From JAIUZI01 sp041594355 (GTDB taxonomy: Bacteria > Pseudomonadota > Alphaproteobacteria > Rhodobacterales > Rhodobacteraceae): a DNA stretch of 26,696 bases. Position numbers and translations under genes: made by a program. Below the pieces are notes generated by a model, which was not told where the DNA came from, ran no database searches, and saw only the letters and a program-made list of their open reading frames with translations. Positions 1 to 10,692 of this stretch are shown piece by piece; the stretch's first letter is position 1; each line of letters begins with the position of its first letter. The stretch spans positions 1-26,696 of the forward strand of contig JBFHMM010000022.1 in assembly GCA_041594355.1 (NCBI GenBank), read 5' to 3'.

Positions 1-553
1 AGATATCGCCCTCGGCGGCGATATAGGTGATGACTTTGATCTCTTCTTCGATGTCGGGCAGCTTGGTAAAGAACTCCGCCTTGGCATAGCTCTCAAGGAT
101 GTCCGTCGCGACCGCATTGCCCGCAACATGGGCATCGGCCAGGCGCGCGGTGTCAGCCTCGTAGAGGAAGACCTGCATTTTCAGAACTTCGGCCGCCTGC
201 GCGACCAGCGCCGCGTCATCGCCCAGCGCAATGTCGAGCAGCACGTCGACCGAGGGGCCACCCTTCATGTGTGACAGCAGTTCAAAGGCGAAATCCGGGG
301 TAATTTCCGCGACCACGGCATCGCCCAGGATGATTTCCTTCAGGAACCGCGCCTTGACCCCGGCCGCGCTCGTGGTGCCCGGCAGGGTGTTGTAAATGAA
401 GAACTTCAGCGAGTCGGCACGGTTCGCGTCACTGGTATCCTTGATCTGGGCAATCAGTTCCTCAACCAATGCCCCGTCGTCAATGGGCTTGGGGTTCAGG
501 CCCTGCTCCTTGCGCGTGTCGATCTCGTTTAGGTAGTCGGTGTACAAGCTCAT
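1..553 (-). CDS. acnB: Aconitate hydratase B, N-terminal part (runs off left edge)
   Basis: Reading leftward from an ATG at 553-551 gives 184 codons open to the window edge, beginning MSLYTDYLNEIDTRKEQGLNPKP. Recognised by resemblance to the start of E. coli AcnB: the 'G..PKP' segment, the 'AGVKARFLKEIILGDA' stretch matching AcnB 'AAYVKAGFLAAIAKGEA', a 'LLSHMKGGPSVDVLLD' segment matching 'LLGTMQGGYNIHPLID', and 'ESYAKAEFFTKLP' matching 'QSWADAEWFLNRP'. This is the HEAT-like N-terminal domain that AcnB has and AcnA lacks; the iron-sulfur catalytic domains lie outside the window. AcnB interconverts citrate and isocitrate, and many alphaproteobacterial members also dehydrate 2-methylisocitrate. 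It is divergent from acnA, 284 bp away. The ribosome binding site (AGGGAT about 8 bases upstream) is weak. The identification is by recalled homology, but several separate blocks agree. Confidence 0.88.
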   Translation of the reverse strand, partial: MSLYTDYLNEIDTRKEQGLNPKPIDDGALVEELIAQIKDTSDANRADSLKFFIYNTLPGTTSAAGVKARFLKEIILGDAVVAEITPDFAFELLSHMKGGPSVDVLLDIALGDDAALVAQAAEVLKMQVFLYEADTARLADAHVAGNAVATDILESYAKAEFFTKLPDIEEEIKVITYIAAEGDI

Positions 554-837
554 GACGATCCCTAGAATTTGGTGGTTGTTCGAACTGGGAAAAACGGCTC
601 ACAGGCGGAGGCGTCGAGTCGATGCCCAGATATTGTATGCCGTGGTATACGTAATTTTCTGCAGTTGCAAGATACCCGCCCGTGGCATGATGACCTAACG
701 GGGTTTTCCGTAGTAGGATATGAGACAAAAAGACATGGGCGCGTCAGGATTTGTGCATAAAATATCGTAACGCGTCGCCCTTGCCGCCAAAACAGCCGGG
801 AATACCTCCGACCAGTTCATTATAAGGAGCCATTACA
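554..837. promoter_or_regulatory. Divergent acnB/acnA intergenic region
   Basis: This 284-bp non-coding interval separates two divergently transcribed aconitase genes and must hold both promoters. It is more AT-rich than the flanking genes. I see an inverted repeat at 635-650 (listed separately) and, just before acnA, an AAGGAG Shine-Dalgarno at 824-829, eight bases from the ATG. I could not assign convincing -35/-10 pairs to either gene. Short ORFs in this interval lack start signals and resemble nothing known. Confidence 0.6.
635..650. promoter_or_regulatory. Inverted repeat, candidate operator shared by acnB and acnA
   Basis: GTATGCCGTGGTATAC consists of 7-base arms (GTATGCC and GGTATAC) separated by GT with a single mismatch. 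It is 81 bp upstream of the acnB start and 187 bp upstream of the acnA start, a position from which one regulator could act on both. The GTATAC-type arms resemble sites of GntR-family regulators; that is inference, since no regulator gene is in the window. Confidence 0.4.
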
Positions 838-3528
<2,691 letters not shown>

Positions 3529-3537
3529 AACCAGACC

Positions 3538-3567
3538 GGGCCACGCATTTCCCGCGAAGCGTGGCCC
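3538..3567 (+). terminator. acnA: Perfect GC hairpin downstream of acnA
   Basis: GGGCCACGC (3538-3546) and GCGTGGCCC (3559-3567) are perfect 9-bp complements around a 12-nt loop, starting 10 bp after the acnA stop codon. There is no T-run on either side, so this is a hairpin-type 3' end or mRNA-stabilising structure rather than a textbook intrinsic terminator. Confidence 0.55.
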
Positions 3568-3653
3568 ATCCAACCGCAGGAAATAGACGGCAACGCACGC
3601 TGTTAACTTGAAATCAGCCCTTTTGCGGCATGTATTCTGACCAACACAGGAGA

Positions 3654-4040
3654 TTACGACTTATGATCTCTTTTGGCCCTGACCCTATCCAGACCTGATT
3701 GAAGGTCTTTCATACGCAGCGACATATCGTCTTCGAGGAATTGCAGCTCCATCACGCGCGACCGGTAGATCTGCGTGTGCCGGGCGTCGGCGACATGGGG
3801 CACATAGGCCGGATCTTTAAACAACCGTTCGAACCGTTCGGTCGGCGGTGCCTGATCAAGAAACCGGGTCATGTCGCGGGTGTTGAATCCATCTCGGCAA
3901 ACAGCGCGCGCAGAAAGGCGCCGCGGTCGTTCTGGCGCTGACGCGCCTCCTGGGCCATTCCCAATAGCGTGACCCGGCCCACAAGATAACGGTGACGATG
4001 CCAAGACGCGTTATCGCCACGACATCCCCCAGTTCAAGCT
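3654..4040 (-). pseudogene. Frame-broken remnant of a small protein gene next to ccmG
   Basis: The minus strand between ccmG and acnA holds coding-like sequence in more than one frame. One frame, roughly 4015-3868, reads YLVGRVTLLGMAQEARQRQ and then DRGAFLRALFAEMD before a TGA. A second frame continues the same style from about 3885 as FNTRDMTRFLDQAPPTERF, then LFKDPAYVPHVADARHTQIY, and ends KRDHKS at the TAA at 3656-3654. The join falls near GAGATGGATTCAAC (about 3885-3898), where a net one-base loss would explain the break (EMD... into FNTRD). Upstream the N-terminus cannot be fixed, because frame B is closed by a TGA near 4035. A 72-codon piece beginning with ATG at 3872 could still be translated. 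I do not recognise the family. It is either a decayed gene or a sequencing or assembly indel. Confidence 0.5.
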
Positions 4041-4062
4041 CCAATGCCGCGCCCCCGGTCCG

Positions 4063-4602
4063 TCACTCTGCCTGCGCCTTGGCCATCGCCGGGCGCAGCT
4101 TTTCTTCGATGACGCGCTGGGTCACCGGACCGGCAAAGCGCATCAGGATCGTGCCCTTTCCATCGATCACATAGGTCTCGGGAACTCCGTACACGCCCCA
4201 GTCCAACCCCATGCGCCCCTCGGCATCGCGGCCGATGGCGGAATAGGGATCGCCCAGTTCATCCAGAAACGCCTTGGCCTTGGCCGGATCGTCCTTGTAG
4301 TTGATACCAAGAATGGTGATGCCTTCTTTGGCCAGCGCCTCGAGGTTGGGGTGTTCGACCCGGCAGGGCGCGCACCAACTGGCCCAGTAGTTGACCAGTT
4401 TGACCGTGCCGTCGCGCAGGGTCGCATCGTCAAAACCTTCGCGCCCCTCGAAGGGGGTCAGTACCACTGGCGGCGCGGGCTGACCCGCGCGGGCTGACGG
4501 CAGCGCCTCGGGGTCTTCGCGGAACATGCCGACGGCTGCCAGCAGAACAAACGCAACGAACACCAGCGGAGGTGCAATCATCAGCGGCGAAACCTTAGCC
4601 AT
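4063..4602 (-). CDS. ccmG: Thiol:disulfide interchange protein CcmG/DsbE
   Basis: This 179-residue membrane-anchored thioredoxin-like protein acts in the periplasm to reduce apocytochrome c (or its CcmH partner) so that heme can attach to the CXXCH cysteines. An N-terminal signal anchor spans about residues 7-26 (PLMIAPPLVFVAFVLLAAVG). The active site NYWASWCAPC places the redox cysteines at 77 and 80. GVYGVPETYVID near residues 137-147 carries the cis-proline loop and the GVPE motif typical of CcmG/ResA. Length is normal. Its start overlaps the end of ccmD by 8 bases (4595-4602), showing translational coupling and same-operon expression. ccmE, ccmF and ccmH are not in this window and presumably lie elsewhere. 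Confidence 0.95.
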   Translation of the reverse strand: MAKVSPLMIAPPLVFVAFVLLAAVGMFREDPEALPSARAGQPAPPVVLTPFEGREGFDDATLRDGTVKLVNYWASWCAPCRVEHPNLEALAKEGITILGINYKDDPAKAKAFLDELGDPYSAIGRDAEGRMGLDWGVYGVPETYVIDGKGTILMRFAGPVTQRVIEEKLRPAMAKAQAE

Positions 4603-4750
4603 TGCGCGGCATCCTTGCTTCGAGTTTTGCCATCTCTGCGCGCACCTTGCGACCGCGCCACAGGGTCAGTACCACCAGCAGCACCAGCAGCACGATGGAC
4701 GCGGCATAGGCGCTGAGCACAGTGTCAGCGTATTTTCCAAGATCGGGCAT
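4595..4750 (-). CDS. ccmD: Heme exporter protein CcmD
   Basis: Translating leftward from the ATG at 4750-4748 gives 51 residues beginning MPDLGKYADTVLSAYAASIV, ending at TAA 4597-4595. The layout is typical of CcmD: a short N-terminus with a conserved-type Y.. AYA segment, one transmembrane helix at about residues 14-31, and a basic cytoplasmic tail (WRGRKVRAEMAKLEARMPRN). CcmD stabilises holo-CcmE with the CcmABC heme-release transporter. The ATG shares its A with the ccmC stop (TGATG), and the 3' end overlaps the ccmG start, so it is embedded between two family neighbours in the expected order. Because it is so short, context carries most of the weight. Confidence 0.9.
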   Translation of the reverse strand: MPDLGKYADTVLSAYAASIVLLVLLVVLTLWRGRKVRAEMAKLEARMPRNG

Positions 4751-5490
4751 CAGGCCCCCACCCTTTCCCGCGCCAGCAATGCCTTCATCCGGCGCGCGCG
4801 AATTTCAGTGCCGGTGCGGTAAAACACCAGCGCGATGAACAGCAGGACAAATCCCGCGATACAGACCAGCAGCGGCAGAAAGAACACGTCGGCCACATTT
4901 TCCTCCTTGTCCAGGCTCAGTGACGCGCCCTGATGCAATCCCTGATTCCAGAAGTTGACCGCATAGCGGCTGAGCAACGCAAAGACGGACCCGACCAGGC
5001 ACAGCACCGATGTCAGGTCAGCGGCGGTGTCAGGGTTATCAATTGCCTCCCACAAGGCCACATAGCCGAGATAGAACAGAAACAGGATCAGGAAAGACGT
5101 CAGCCGCGGATCCCAGGCCCACCAGGTGCCCCACATCGGCTGGCCCCAGATGGCGCCGGTGGCCAATGCGATCAGCGTCATCACGATACCGATGGGTGCG
5201 GCGGCCTTGGCCGCCAGCGCGCTCACGTGATGCCGGCGGATCAGCCAGACCAGCGAGGTCACCAGCATCATCAACCAGCAATTGATCGCCATCAGCGCCG
5301 ACGGGACATGCAGATAAATGATCTTGACCGTAGAGCCTTGCCGGTAGTCTTCGGGCGTAAAGAAAAAGCCCCACACCAGCCCAACGACCAGACAGGCGGC
5401 GGCAGAGATCCAGAAAAACGGCAACATACGCTCGGTCGTGCGCATGAATTTCACCGGGTTGGCGTATTCCCACAAGACGTTCAGGTTCAT
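4750..5490 (-). CDS. ccmC: Heme exporter permease CcmC
   Basis: CcmC, 246 residues, is an integral membrane heme-handling protein that presents heme to the chaperone CcmE on the periplasmic side. Six hydrophobic segments are visible. The diagnostic tryptophan-rich WWD signature occurs as WGQPMWGTWWAWDPRLTS at residues 115-132. Two flanking histidines, His61 (IIYLHVPSA) and His186 (QGLHQGAS), match the axial heme ligands of the family. The start at 5490 is preceded by a 113-bp gap to ccmB, with a possible promoter in it. The TGA overlaps the ccmD ATG by one base. Confidence 0.96.
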   Translation of the reverse strand: MNLNVLWEYANPVKFMRTTERMLPFFWISAAACLVVGLVWGFFFTPEDYRQGSTVKIIYLHVPSALMAINCWLMMLVTSLVWLIRRHHVSALAAKAAAPIGIVMTLIALATGAIWGQPMWGTWWAWDPRLTSFLILFLFYLGYVALWEAIDNPDTAADLTSVLCLVGSVFALLSRYAVNFWNQGLHQGASLSLDKEENVADVFFLPLLVCIAGFVLLFIALVFYRTGTEIRARRMKALLARERVGA

Positions 5491-5563
5491 GAGTATTTGG
5501 ACCTCTGGCGTGGTTGTTCCGGGTCGGCATGACAGCTTTGGACCCTAGCTTCCTTGATCTGCC

Positions 5564-5592
5564 TTAAATGCCGCGCAAATTCCAGTGGTCAA
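5564..5592 (-). promoter_or_regulatory. Possible promoter for ccmC-ccmD-ccmG
   Basis: On the minus strand TTGACC (5592-5587) is followed after 17 bases by ATTTAA (5569-5564), about 74 bp before the ccmC ATG. The -35 matches well and the -10 poorly. It lies in the only sizeable gap of the ccm cluster (5491-5603), so an internal promoter is plausible but unproven. Confidence 0.3.
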
Positions 5593-5603
5593 ACGGCCTT
5601 CCC

Positions 5604-6260
5604 TCAGCGCAGATTGACCCGCAGGACCAAGGCGCTGGCCAAGGGCAACAGCGCGATGGTCGCGGCGGTGATCCCCGCCAGCATCAGCAGCGGCGCCTGG
5701 GTTTCCATCCCGATGGCACCGCGACGGGCCACCTCGGCCCCGAAAATCAGCGTCGGCACATAAAGTGGCAGCACCAGCAGCGACATCAAGAGCCCGCCGC
5801 GCTTCAGCCCAACGGTCAGCGCCGCGCCAAAGGTACCGATGACCGACAGCGCCGGCGTCCCTAGCAACAATGACACCACCAGCCAGAAGTATCCCGGCCC
5901 CGGCAGGTTCAACAGCACCCCCAGAACCGGCGCGGCCAGCACCAGCGGCAGCCCGGTGGTAATCCAATGGGCCAGCGATTTGATGCTGATCACTGCCTCC
6001 AGCGGCAGCGGCGCGGTCGCGAGTAGATCGAGCGATCCGTCCTCCCAGTCAAGCGCCAACAGCCGGTCCAGCGACAGCAGGCACGCCAGCAGAGCGCCCA
6101 GCCACAGAACTCCCGGCGCAATGGTCGACAGCAACGACGACTGTGGCCCCACGCTGAAGGGGACCATGACTGTCACGATCAGGAAAAACGCCAGGCCCAG
6201 ACCAAACCCGCCACCGGCGCGGAACGACAGTTTCAGGTCGCGTGACAACAGGGCAATCAC
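5604..6260 (-). CDS. ccmB: Heme exporter permease CcmB
   Basis: CcmB, 218 residues, is the membrane subunit that pairs with the ATPase CcmA in the CcmABCD complex releasing holo-CcmE. About six transmembrane helices are visible, with family-like segments LLARDL-type start (MIALLSRDLKLSFR), 'LLSLDRLLALDWEDGSLDLL' near residues 60-80 and 'PLALEAVISIKSLAHW'-like sequence next to it (actual: PLPLEAVISIKSLAHW). Translation starts at GTG 6260-6258, which overlaps the ccmA TGA (GTGA overlap), so the two are translationally coupled. Length is typical for the family. Confidence 0.95.
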   Translation of the reverse strand: MIALLSRDLKLSFRAGGGFGLGLAFFLIVTVMVPFSVGPQSSLLSTIAPGVLWLGALLACLLSLDRLLALDWEDGSLDLLATAPLPLEAVISIKSLAHWITTGLPLVLAAPVLGVLLNLPGPGYFWLVVSLLLGTPALSVIGTFGAALTVGLKRGGLLMSLLVLPLYVPTLIFGAEVARRGAIGMETQAPLLMLAGITAATIALLPLASALVLRVNLR

Positions 6261-6868
6261 AGGTAGGCCTCCATATCGGCGACATCACGCGGACGGGCCT
6301 TGAACGGGCCGACGTCCAGCACGTCACCATCCAGGCCGAGGTCGATATGGGTGGCGATCAGCGCCGAGCCACCCTGCCCCAGATGCGCCCGCACCGCATC
6401 GGCGAACATCGTTACGGCGGACACGTCCAGCGATACAGTCGGTTCGTCCAGCACCCAGTTCGGCCGCCCGGTGACCAGCAGCCGCGACAGCCCCAGCCGG
6501 CGTTTCTGCCCGGCGCTTAGATTACCGGCATGGCGGTCTGCCAGATCGCCCAGAGCATAGGCCTCCAGCGCCGGGGCGATGGAGCCCGCGCCGAACACGC
6601 GGGCCCAGAAGGTCAGATTCTCGGTCACCGTCAGCGTCGGTTTGATGCCGTCGGAATGCCCGGCATAGGCAATGGTTTCCTCGGCCCCGTCGATCTGTCC
6701 CGCAACCGGCGGCTGCAGCCCCGCCACCGTGCGCAACAGCGTGGTCTTGCCGATGCCATTGGGTCCGCGCAGGATCAGCGCCCGTCCAGCCGCCAGTTCG
6801 AACGACAGGTTCTCCAACACGGGAACACCGCCGCGCGTGATACTCAGATCGGTGACAGTCAGGGTCAT
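6257..6868 (-). CDS. ccmA: Heme exporter ATP-binding protein CcmA
   Basis: CcmA is the ABC ATPase of the cytochrome c maturation system I; its hydrolysis drives release of heme-loaded CcmE. With the start at the ATG 6868-6866 it has 203 residues, a normal length. Motifs in order: Walker A GPNGIGKTT (35-43), signature LSAGQ (117-121), Walker B WVLDEP (138-143) and the H-loop histidine at 174 (ATHID). The frame stays open 63 bases further upstream, but those residues do not resemble the family, whereas MTLTVTDLSITRGG is a typical ABC N-terminus. Its TGA overlaps the ccmB GTG. The Mth938-domain gene ends 49 bp upstream on the same strand, so it may be co-transcribed with the sec genes. Confidence 0.96.
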   Translation of the reverse strand: MTLTVTDLSITRGGVPVLENLSFELAAGRALILRGPNGIGKTTLLRTVAGLQPPVAGQIDGAEETIAYAGHSDGIKPTLTVTENLTFWARVFGAGSIAPALEAYALGDLADRHAGNLSAGQKRRLGLSRLLVTGRPNWVLDEPTVSLDVSAVTMFADAVRAHLGQGGSALIATHIDLGLDGDVLDVGPFKARPRDVADMEAYL

Positions 6869-6917
6869 GGGGGGTCGCTTACCGGATGGAACAGAGAGGC
6901 AGAAGGCGCATATCGCC

Positions 6918-7271
6918 TCAGATCGGCACAACCGCCAGCGCCACCCGGCGGCCTTCGGTCAGTAGCACGTTGTAGGTGCGGCAGGCCGCAGGTGAATTCA
7001 TCGTCTCGACCCCCATGCCCGCATCTTCGATCGCGCGGCGCAGATCGGCGGGAATATGGGCGATCTCGGCCCCGGTGCCGATCAGCAGCACGTCAATGCT
7101 GCCGGCCAGATCCAGAAGCACCTCCCTGTCGTCCAGTCCGCCCCATCCACGGGTGCCCGCCGGCCCGGTGATCAACGCGCCGTCGATCCGCGTGCCTCCG
7201 ACCCGGAAAAACCCGGCACCATAGCCATCGACCGGTTCGGCATCGGTATAGGTGACTTCGTTCAGTCGCAT
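6918..7271 (-). CDS. Mth938-domain-containing protein (NDUFAF3/DUF498 family)
   Basis: This protein is small, 117 residues from the ATG at 7271. The pattern 'G.G.FRVGGTRIDGALI', 'DVLLIGTGAEIAHIPADLRRAIEDAGMGVE' and 'AACRTYNVLLTEGRRVALAVVP' matches the Mth938/NDUFAF3 fold, a compact alpha/beta domain. The mitochondrial member NDUFAF3 assists complex I assembly; the bacterial role is not established, so none is assigned. A start five codons upstream (7286) is possible but would overlap the preceding permease gene. It lies between a TauE-type permease and ccmA on the same strand with short gaps, suggesting one transcript. Confidence 0.85.
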   Translation of the reverse strand: MRLNEVTYTDAEPVDGYGAGFFRVGGTRIDGALITGPAGTRGWGGLDDREVLLDLAGSIDVLLIGTGAEIAHIPADLRRAIEDAGMGVETMNSPAACRTYNVLLTEGRRVALAVVPI

Positions 7272-7282
7272 CTGTGCGCCCC

Positions 7283-8041
7283 TCAATCCAAAACCGGCAG
7301 GCCCGTGACGACCGCCAGCCCCACCACCCCATAGGCGATCCAGCGATACGCCCTCTCGCGATTGGGGTCAAACAGCGACTGGCCAATTAGCGTGGTGGCC
7401 AGATAGGGCACCGACAGTAGCAACGCCGTCGACATCACGGGCGCGGTCGCGCGCCCGGACAGCACTAGGTTGGCCACCAGCACCAGATCCAGCGCCGACA
7501 GGAACAGAATCGTATTGGCACGCACGGCATGGGCGCTACGCGCATTCGCGAGGTAAAAGATGATCACCATCGGGCCGGTCAACCCTGTTATGCCGCCAAT
7601 TGTCCCCGCCGCGCCGCCGATGGCCACCCGTCCGGGCCAGCCCAGCCTGCCATGCCAGCGCCAACCGGTAACCACGGCCGCCAGAGTCGCCGCGACAATC
7701 CCGGTGGCCAGCCAGCGCACGACAACCGGGTCCAGCAGACCCAGCACCCACAGTCCGACCGGCACCATGATCGCCGCCGACACCGCCAGCCAGGCGACCT
7801 CGGGCTTGTCCGCCACCGACCAGGCACGCGGGACCAGCGCCGCCGTGGAAAAGATGCCCGCGGTGGCGAGGATCAGGATCACCTCGGTCATCGGCAGGAA
7901 TTGCGCGGCGACCGGAACAAAGATCAGCGCGGTGCCGAACCCCGTGAACCCGCGCACCAGCCCAGCTCCGGTAATGGTGACGATCAGCCAGCCCAAACCC
8001 GGCGTAGCCAGGGCCTGGGCAAGGATTTCAGGCATCGACAT
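7283..8041 (-). CDS. TauE/SafE-family membrane permease
   Basis: A highly hydrophobic protein of about 252 residues with roughly eight transmembrane segments. It shows the two-fold internal repeat of the TauE/SafE (DUF81) family: 'GAGLVRGFTGFGTALIFVP' near the N-terminus and 'GGAAGTIGGITGLTGPMVIIFYL' in the middle. Members export sulfite, sulfoacetate or other organosulfur anions; the substrate here cannot be read from sequence. Three in-frame starts are close together (TTG 8047, ATG 8041, ATG 8035). ATG 8041 is chosen, giving a 14-base overlap with the end of secF, so translation is likely coupled. A transporter inserted between secDF and the Mth938 gene is a variable element of this region, as far as I recall. 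Confidence 0.88.
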   Translation of the reverse strand: MSMPEILAQALATPGLGWLIVTITGAGLVRGFTGFGTALIFVPVAAQFLPMTEVILILATAGIFSTAALVPRAWSVADKPEVAWLAVSAAIMVPVGLWVLGLLDPVVVRWLATGIVAATLAAVVTGWRWHGRLGWPGRVAIGGAAGTIGGITGLTGPMVIIFYLANARSAHAVRANTILFLSALDLVLVANLVLSGRATAPVMSTALLLSVPYLATTLIGQSLFDPNRERAYRWIAYGVVGLAVVTGLPVLD

Positions 8042-8996
8042 TGGCAAACTGGTTGCCAGATGTATTGGACGGCTTTGACCAGTCGCGTTTCACGCCGAGG
8101 TACAGCAGTATCGACGAAGCGACAAAGATCGACGAATAGGTTCCCACGATCACGCCCCAGATCATCGCAAAGACAAAGCCGCGGATCACGTCGCCGCCCA
8201 GCACATAGAGCGAAATCAGCGCCAGCAGCGTGGTGACCGAGGTCATGACCGTCCGGCTGAGGGTTTCGTTAATCGACAGGTTCAGCACTTCCGCCAGAGA
8301 CAGCTTCTTGTATTTGCGCAGGTTTTCCCGCACCCTGTCAAAGACGACAACGGTATCGTTCAGCGAATAGCCCACGATGGTCAGCAGCGCCGCGATGATG
8401 GCAAGGTCGAATTTGATCTGCAGTTCCGAAAACACACCGATGGTCAGAACCACATCATGGATCAGGGCCGCGACGGCCCCCAGCGCGAATTGCCATTCGA
8501 ACCTCAACCAGATGTAGACCAGCACCGCCGCAATGGCCAGCGCCACGGCCAGAATAGCCGTTTGCACCAGCTCGCCCGAGACTTTCGGACCGACAGATTC
8601 GACCGAGATGATCCGGATATCGGGTACGACGGTTTTCAGCGCCTCGTGCACCTGTGTCGTGCTTTGAGCCGAGACCGACTCTTCGCCGTCCTGCGCCTGA
8701 ATGCGGATCATGGCGACGTTTTCATCGTCGCCAAAGGTCGGGTCAAAGATCTCGGTGATGGTAACATCGCCCAGGCCCAGCGTATCGATCGCCCCGCGGT
8801 AAGCGGCGACATCAACGGCTTGCGTGCTTTCGACACGGATGGTCGTGCCACCGCGAAAGTCGATGCCAAAGTTCAGCCCCTGAAAGAAGAAGGACGCCAT
8901 CGCCACCACCATCATCAAGGCAGAAGCGCCAAGCCAGATCTTCCACCGCTTGAAGAAGTCGAACTTGGTTTCGGGGGCTACCAGTTTCAGTCGCAT
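8028..8996 (-). CDS. secF: Protein translocase subunit SecF
   Basis: SecF, 322 residues, forms with SecD the proton-motive-force-driven complex that pulls preproteins through SecYEG on the periplasmic side. Visible features: TM1 at about residues 20-38, the family block GLNFGIDFRGGTTIRV right after it, a small periplasmic P1 domain, and five C-terminal helices including 'VALIHDVVLTIGVFSEL' and 'IVGYSLNDTVVVFDRVREN', the conserved SecF D4/D5 segments. It starts one base after the secD stop (TGACATG). Length is normal. Confidence 0.97.
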   Translation of the reverse strand: MRLKLVAPETKFDFFKRWKIWLGASALMMVVAMASFFFQGLNFGIDFRGGTTIRVESTQAVDVAAYRGAIDTLGLGDVTITEIFDPTFGDDENVAMIRIQAQDGEESVSAQSTTQVHEALKTVVPDIRIISVESVGPKVSGELVQTAILAVALAIAAVLVYIWLRFEWQFALGAVAALIHDVVLTIGVFSELQIKFDLAIIAALLTIVGYSLNDTVVVFDRVRENLRKYKKLSLAEVLNLSINETLSRTVMTSVTTLLALISLYVLGGDVIRGFVFAMIWGVIVGTYSSIFVASSILLYLGVKRDWSKPSNTSGNQFANVDA

Positions 8997-8997
8997 G

Positions 8998-10659
8998 TCA
9001 CACCTCGATCGTCTTGGGACGGCGGCGTTCGAACCAGATCACGATCATCAGCCGCGTGACGAAGATCGCTGTAAAGACCGAAGTCAGAATGCCCAGTCCA
9101 AGGGTGATGGCAAAGCCGCGCACCGGGCCGGAGCCCATCGCAAAGAGGATCACGGCGGTGATGAAAGTAGTGATGTTGGCATCCAGAATGGCCGACAGCG
9201 CCTTTTCATAGCCCAGTTCGATGGCGCGGGCGGGGCCACGCGCGGTCTTGAGCTCTTCTCGAATCCGCTCGAAAATCAGGACGTTGGCGTCCACCGCCAT
9301 ACCGACCGTCAGCACGATCCCGGCAATACCCGGCAGCGTCAGCGTCGCACCGATCGTGCTGAGCAGTCCAAAGATCAGCGCGATGTTCAGGATTAGAGCG
9401 ACGTTGGCAAACAGTCCGAACAATCCGTAGCTGAGCGCCATGAACGCCAGCACGGCGGCAAAGGCGACGCCAGTGGCGATCTTGCCTGCATCGATACTGT
9501 CCTGTCCCAGTTCGGGACCGATGGTGCGCTCTTCGAGAAACTCCAGCCCCGCAGGCAGCGCACCTGCGCGAAGCAGTACGGCCAGATTGGTGCTCTCCTC
9601 GACAGTGAAACGCCCGGTGATAATGCCCGAGCCACCGGGGATATGCGCCTGGATCACCGGGGCGCTGATCACCTCGTCATCCAGTACGATGGCAAAAGGC
9701 GCGCCGATGTTGTCGCGGGTATAGTCGCCGAACTTGCGCGCGCCGGACGTGTTGAAGGTAAAGCTGACCGCCGGACGTCCGTTCTGGTCAAAGGACGGCT
9801 GCGCGTTGGTGAGTTCCTCCCCGGTCACGACCGGGGCAGATTCGATGATGTAATAGATGCCTTCTTCGTCCAGCGACGGCACCAGCTTGTTGCCGACACC
9901 GGGGGCGTCGCTGGCGTTTGTGGTGCGCCCGACGACGGGATTAAAGGTCAGCTGCGCAGTGGTGCCAATGATGTCCTTCAGCTCGGCCGCGCTGCCGATG
10001 CCTGGCACCTGGATCAGGATTCGGTCGGTTCCCTGACGCTGGATCGTCGGTTCGCGAGTGCCAACTTCGTCGATCCGTCTACGAATGATTTCAAGAGCTT
10101 GCCGGACGGTTCTGTCATCCGAGGCGAGCTTTTCCGCCTCCGACAGGGTCACCACGATCTCGGCGCCCTGACCGCTGACAGTGATGTCGGTGGCGCCCGC
10201 GCCGGTCAGGGTGGTGACCGGCCGCGCAAGGCCGCGCACCACCTCCAGCGCGCGGGTCATGCCGTCGGGATTACCGATGCGAATCCGGATCTCGTCGGGG
10301 GCGGAGGGCTGTTTGCGGATGGTGCCGACGGTGGCGCGTTCTGGGCGCAGGGCATCGCGGATCTCGGGCCACATGGCCTCCATCCGGCTGGCATAGACAT
10401 CGCCCACCTGCACCTCGGCCAGCAGATGCGCGCCGCCGCGCAGGTCGAGGCCGAGGTTGACCAGCGAGGCGGGCATCCACGTGGGCCATTGTTCGGCCAT
10501 CGCCAGCCGCGCCGGCGTCTCGCCGGCCAGCTCGATCTCGGCCCAAGCGTCGTTCGACTGCTCGACGCGAGTGTAGAACGCATTCGGCAGGGCCATCAGC
10601 AAACCGGCCGCGCAGACCAGTGCGATCAGCACCCGTTTCCACAGATCAATATGCAGCAT
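8998..10659 (-). CDS. secD: Protein translocase subunit SecD
   Basis: SecD, 553 residues, is the larger SecDF subunit. An N-terminal helix (about 9-27) is followed by NLGLDLRGGAHLLAEV near residue 67 (the D1 motif), a long periplasmic domain with IIRRRIDEVGTREPTIQRQG and ILIQVPGIG, then a membrane block beginning about residue 385. That block contains GMAVDANVLIFERIREEL, with the functionally important Asp of the SecDF transmembrane region. Length is as expected for alphaproteobacteria. It follows yajC by 33 bp and is separated from secF by a single base, forming the classic yajC-secD-secF operon. Confidence 0.98.
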   Translation of the reverse strand: MLHIDLWKRVLIALVCAAGLLMALPNAFYTRVEQSNDAWAEIELAGETPARLAMAEQWPTWMPASLVNLGLDLRGGAHLLAEVQVGDVYASRMEAMWPEIRDALRPERATVGTIRKQPSAPDEIRIRIGNPDGMTRALEVVRGLARPVTTLTGAGATDITVSGQGAEIVVTLSEAEKLASDDRTVRQALEIIRRRIDEVGTREPTIQRQGTDRILIQVPGIGSAAELKDIIGTTAQLTFNPVVGRTTNASDAPGVGNKLVPSLDEEGIYYIIESAPVVTGEELTNAQPSFDQNGRPAVSFTFNTSGARKFGDYTRDNIGAPFAIVLDDEVISAPVIQAHIPGGSGIITGRFTVEESTNLAVLLRAGALPAGLEFLEERTIGPELGQDSIDAGKIATGVAFAAVLAFMALSYGLFGLFANVALILNIALIFGLLSTIGATLTLPGIAGIVLTVGMAVDANVLIFERIREELKTARGPARAIELGYEKALSAILDANITTFITAVILFAMGSGPVRGFAITLGLGILTSVFTAIFVTRLMIVIWFERRRPKTIEV

Positions 10660-10692
10660 TGCCCTGCCTTTTGAAGAGGTTACGAGGCGTGG

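Noticed and set aside
9643..10674. 343-codon plus-strand frame opposite secD
   Set aside because: Antisense shadow of secD; no ribosome binding site or recognisable domain.
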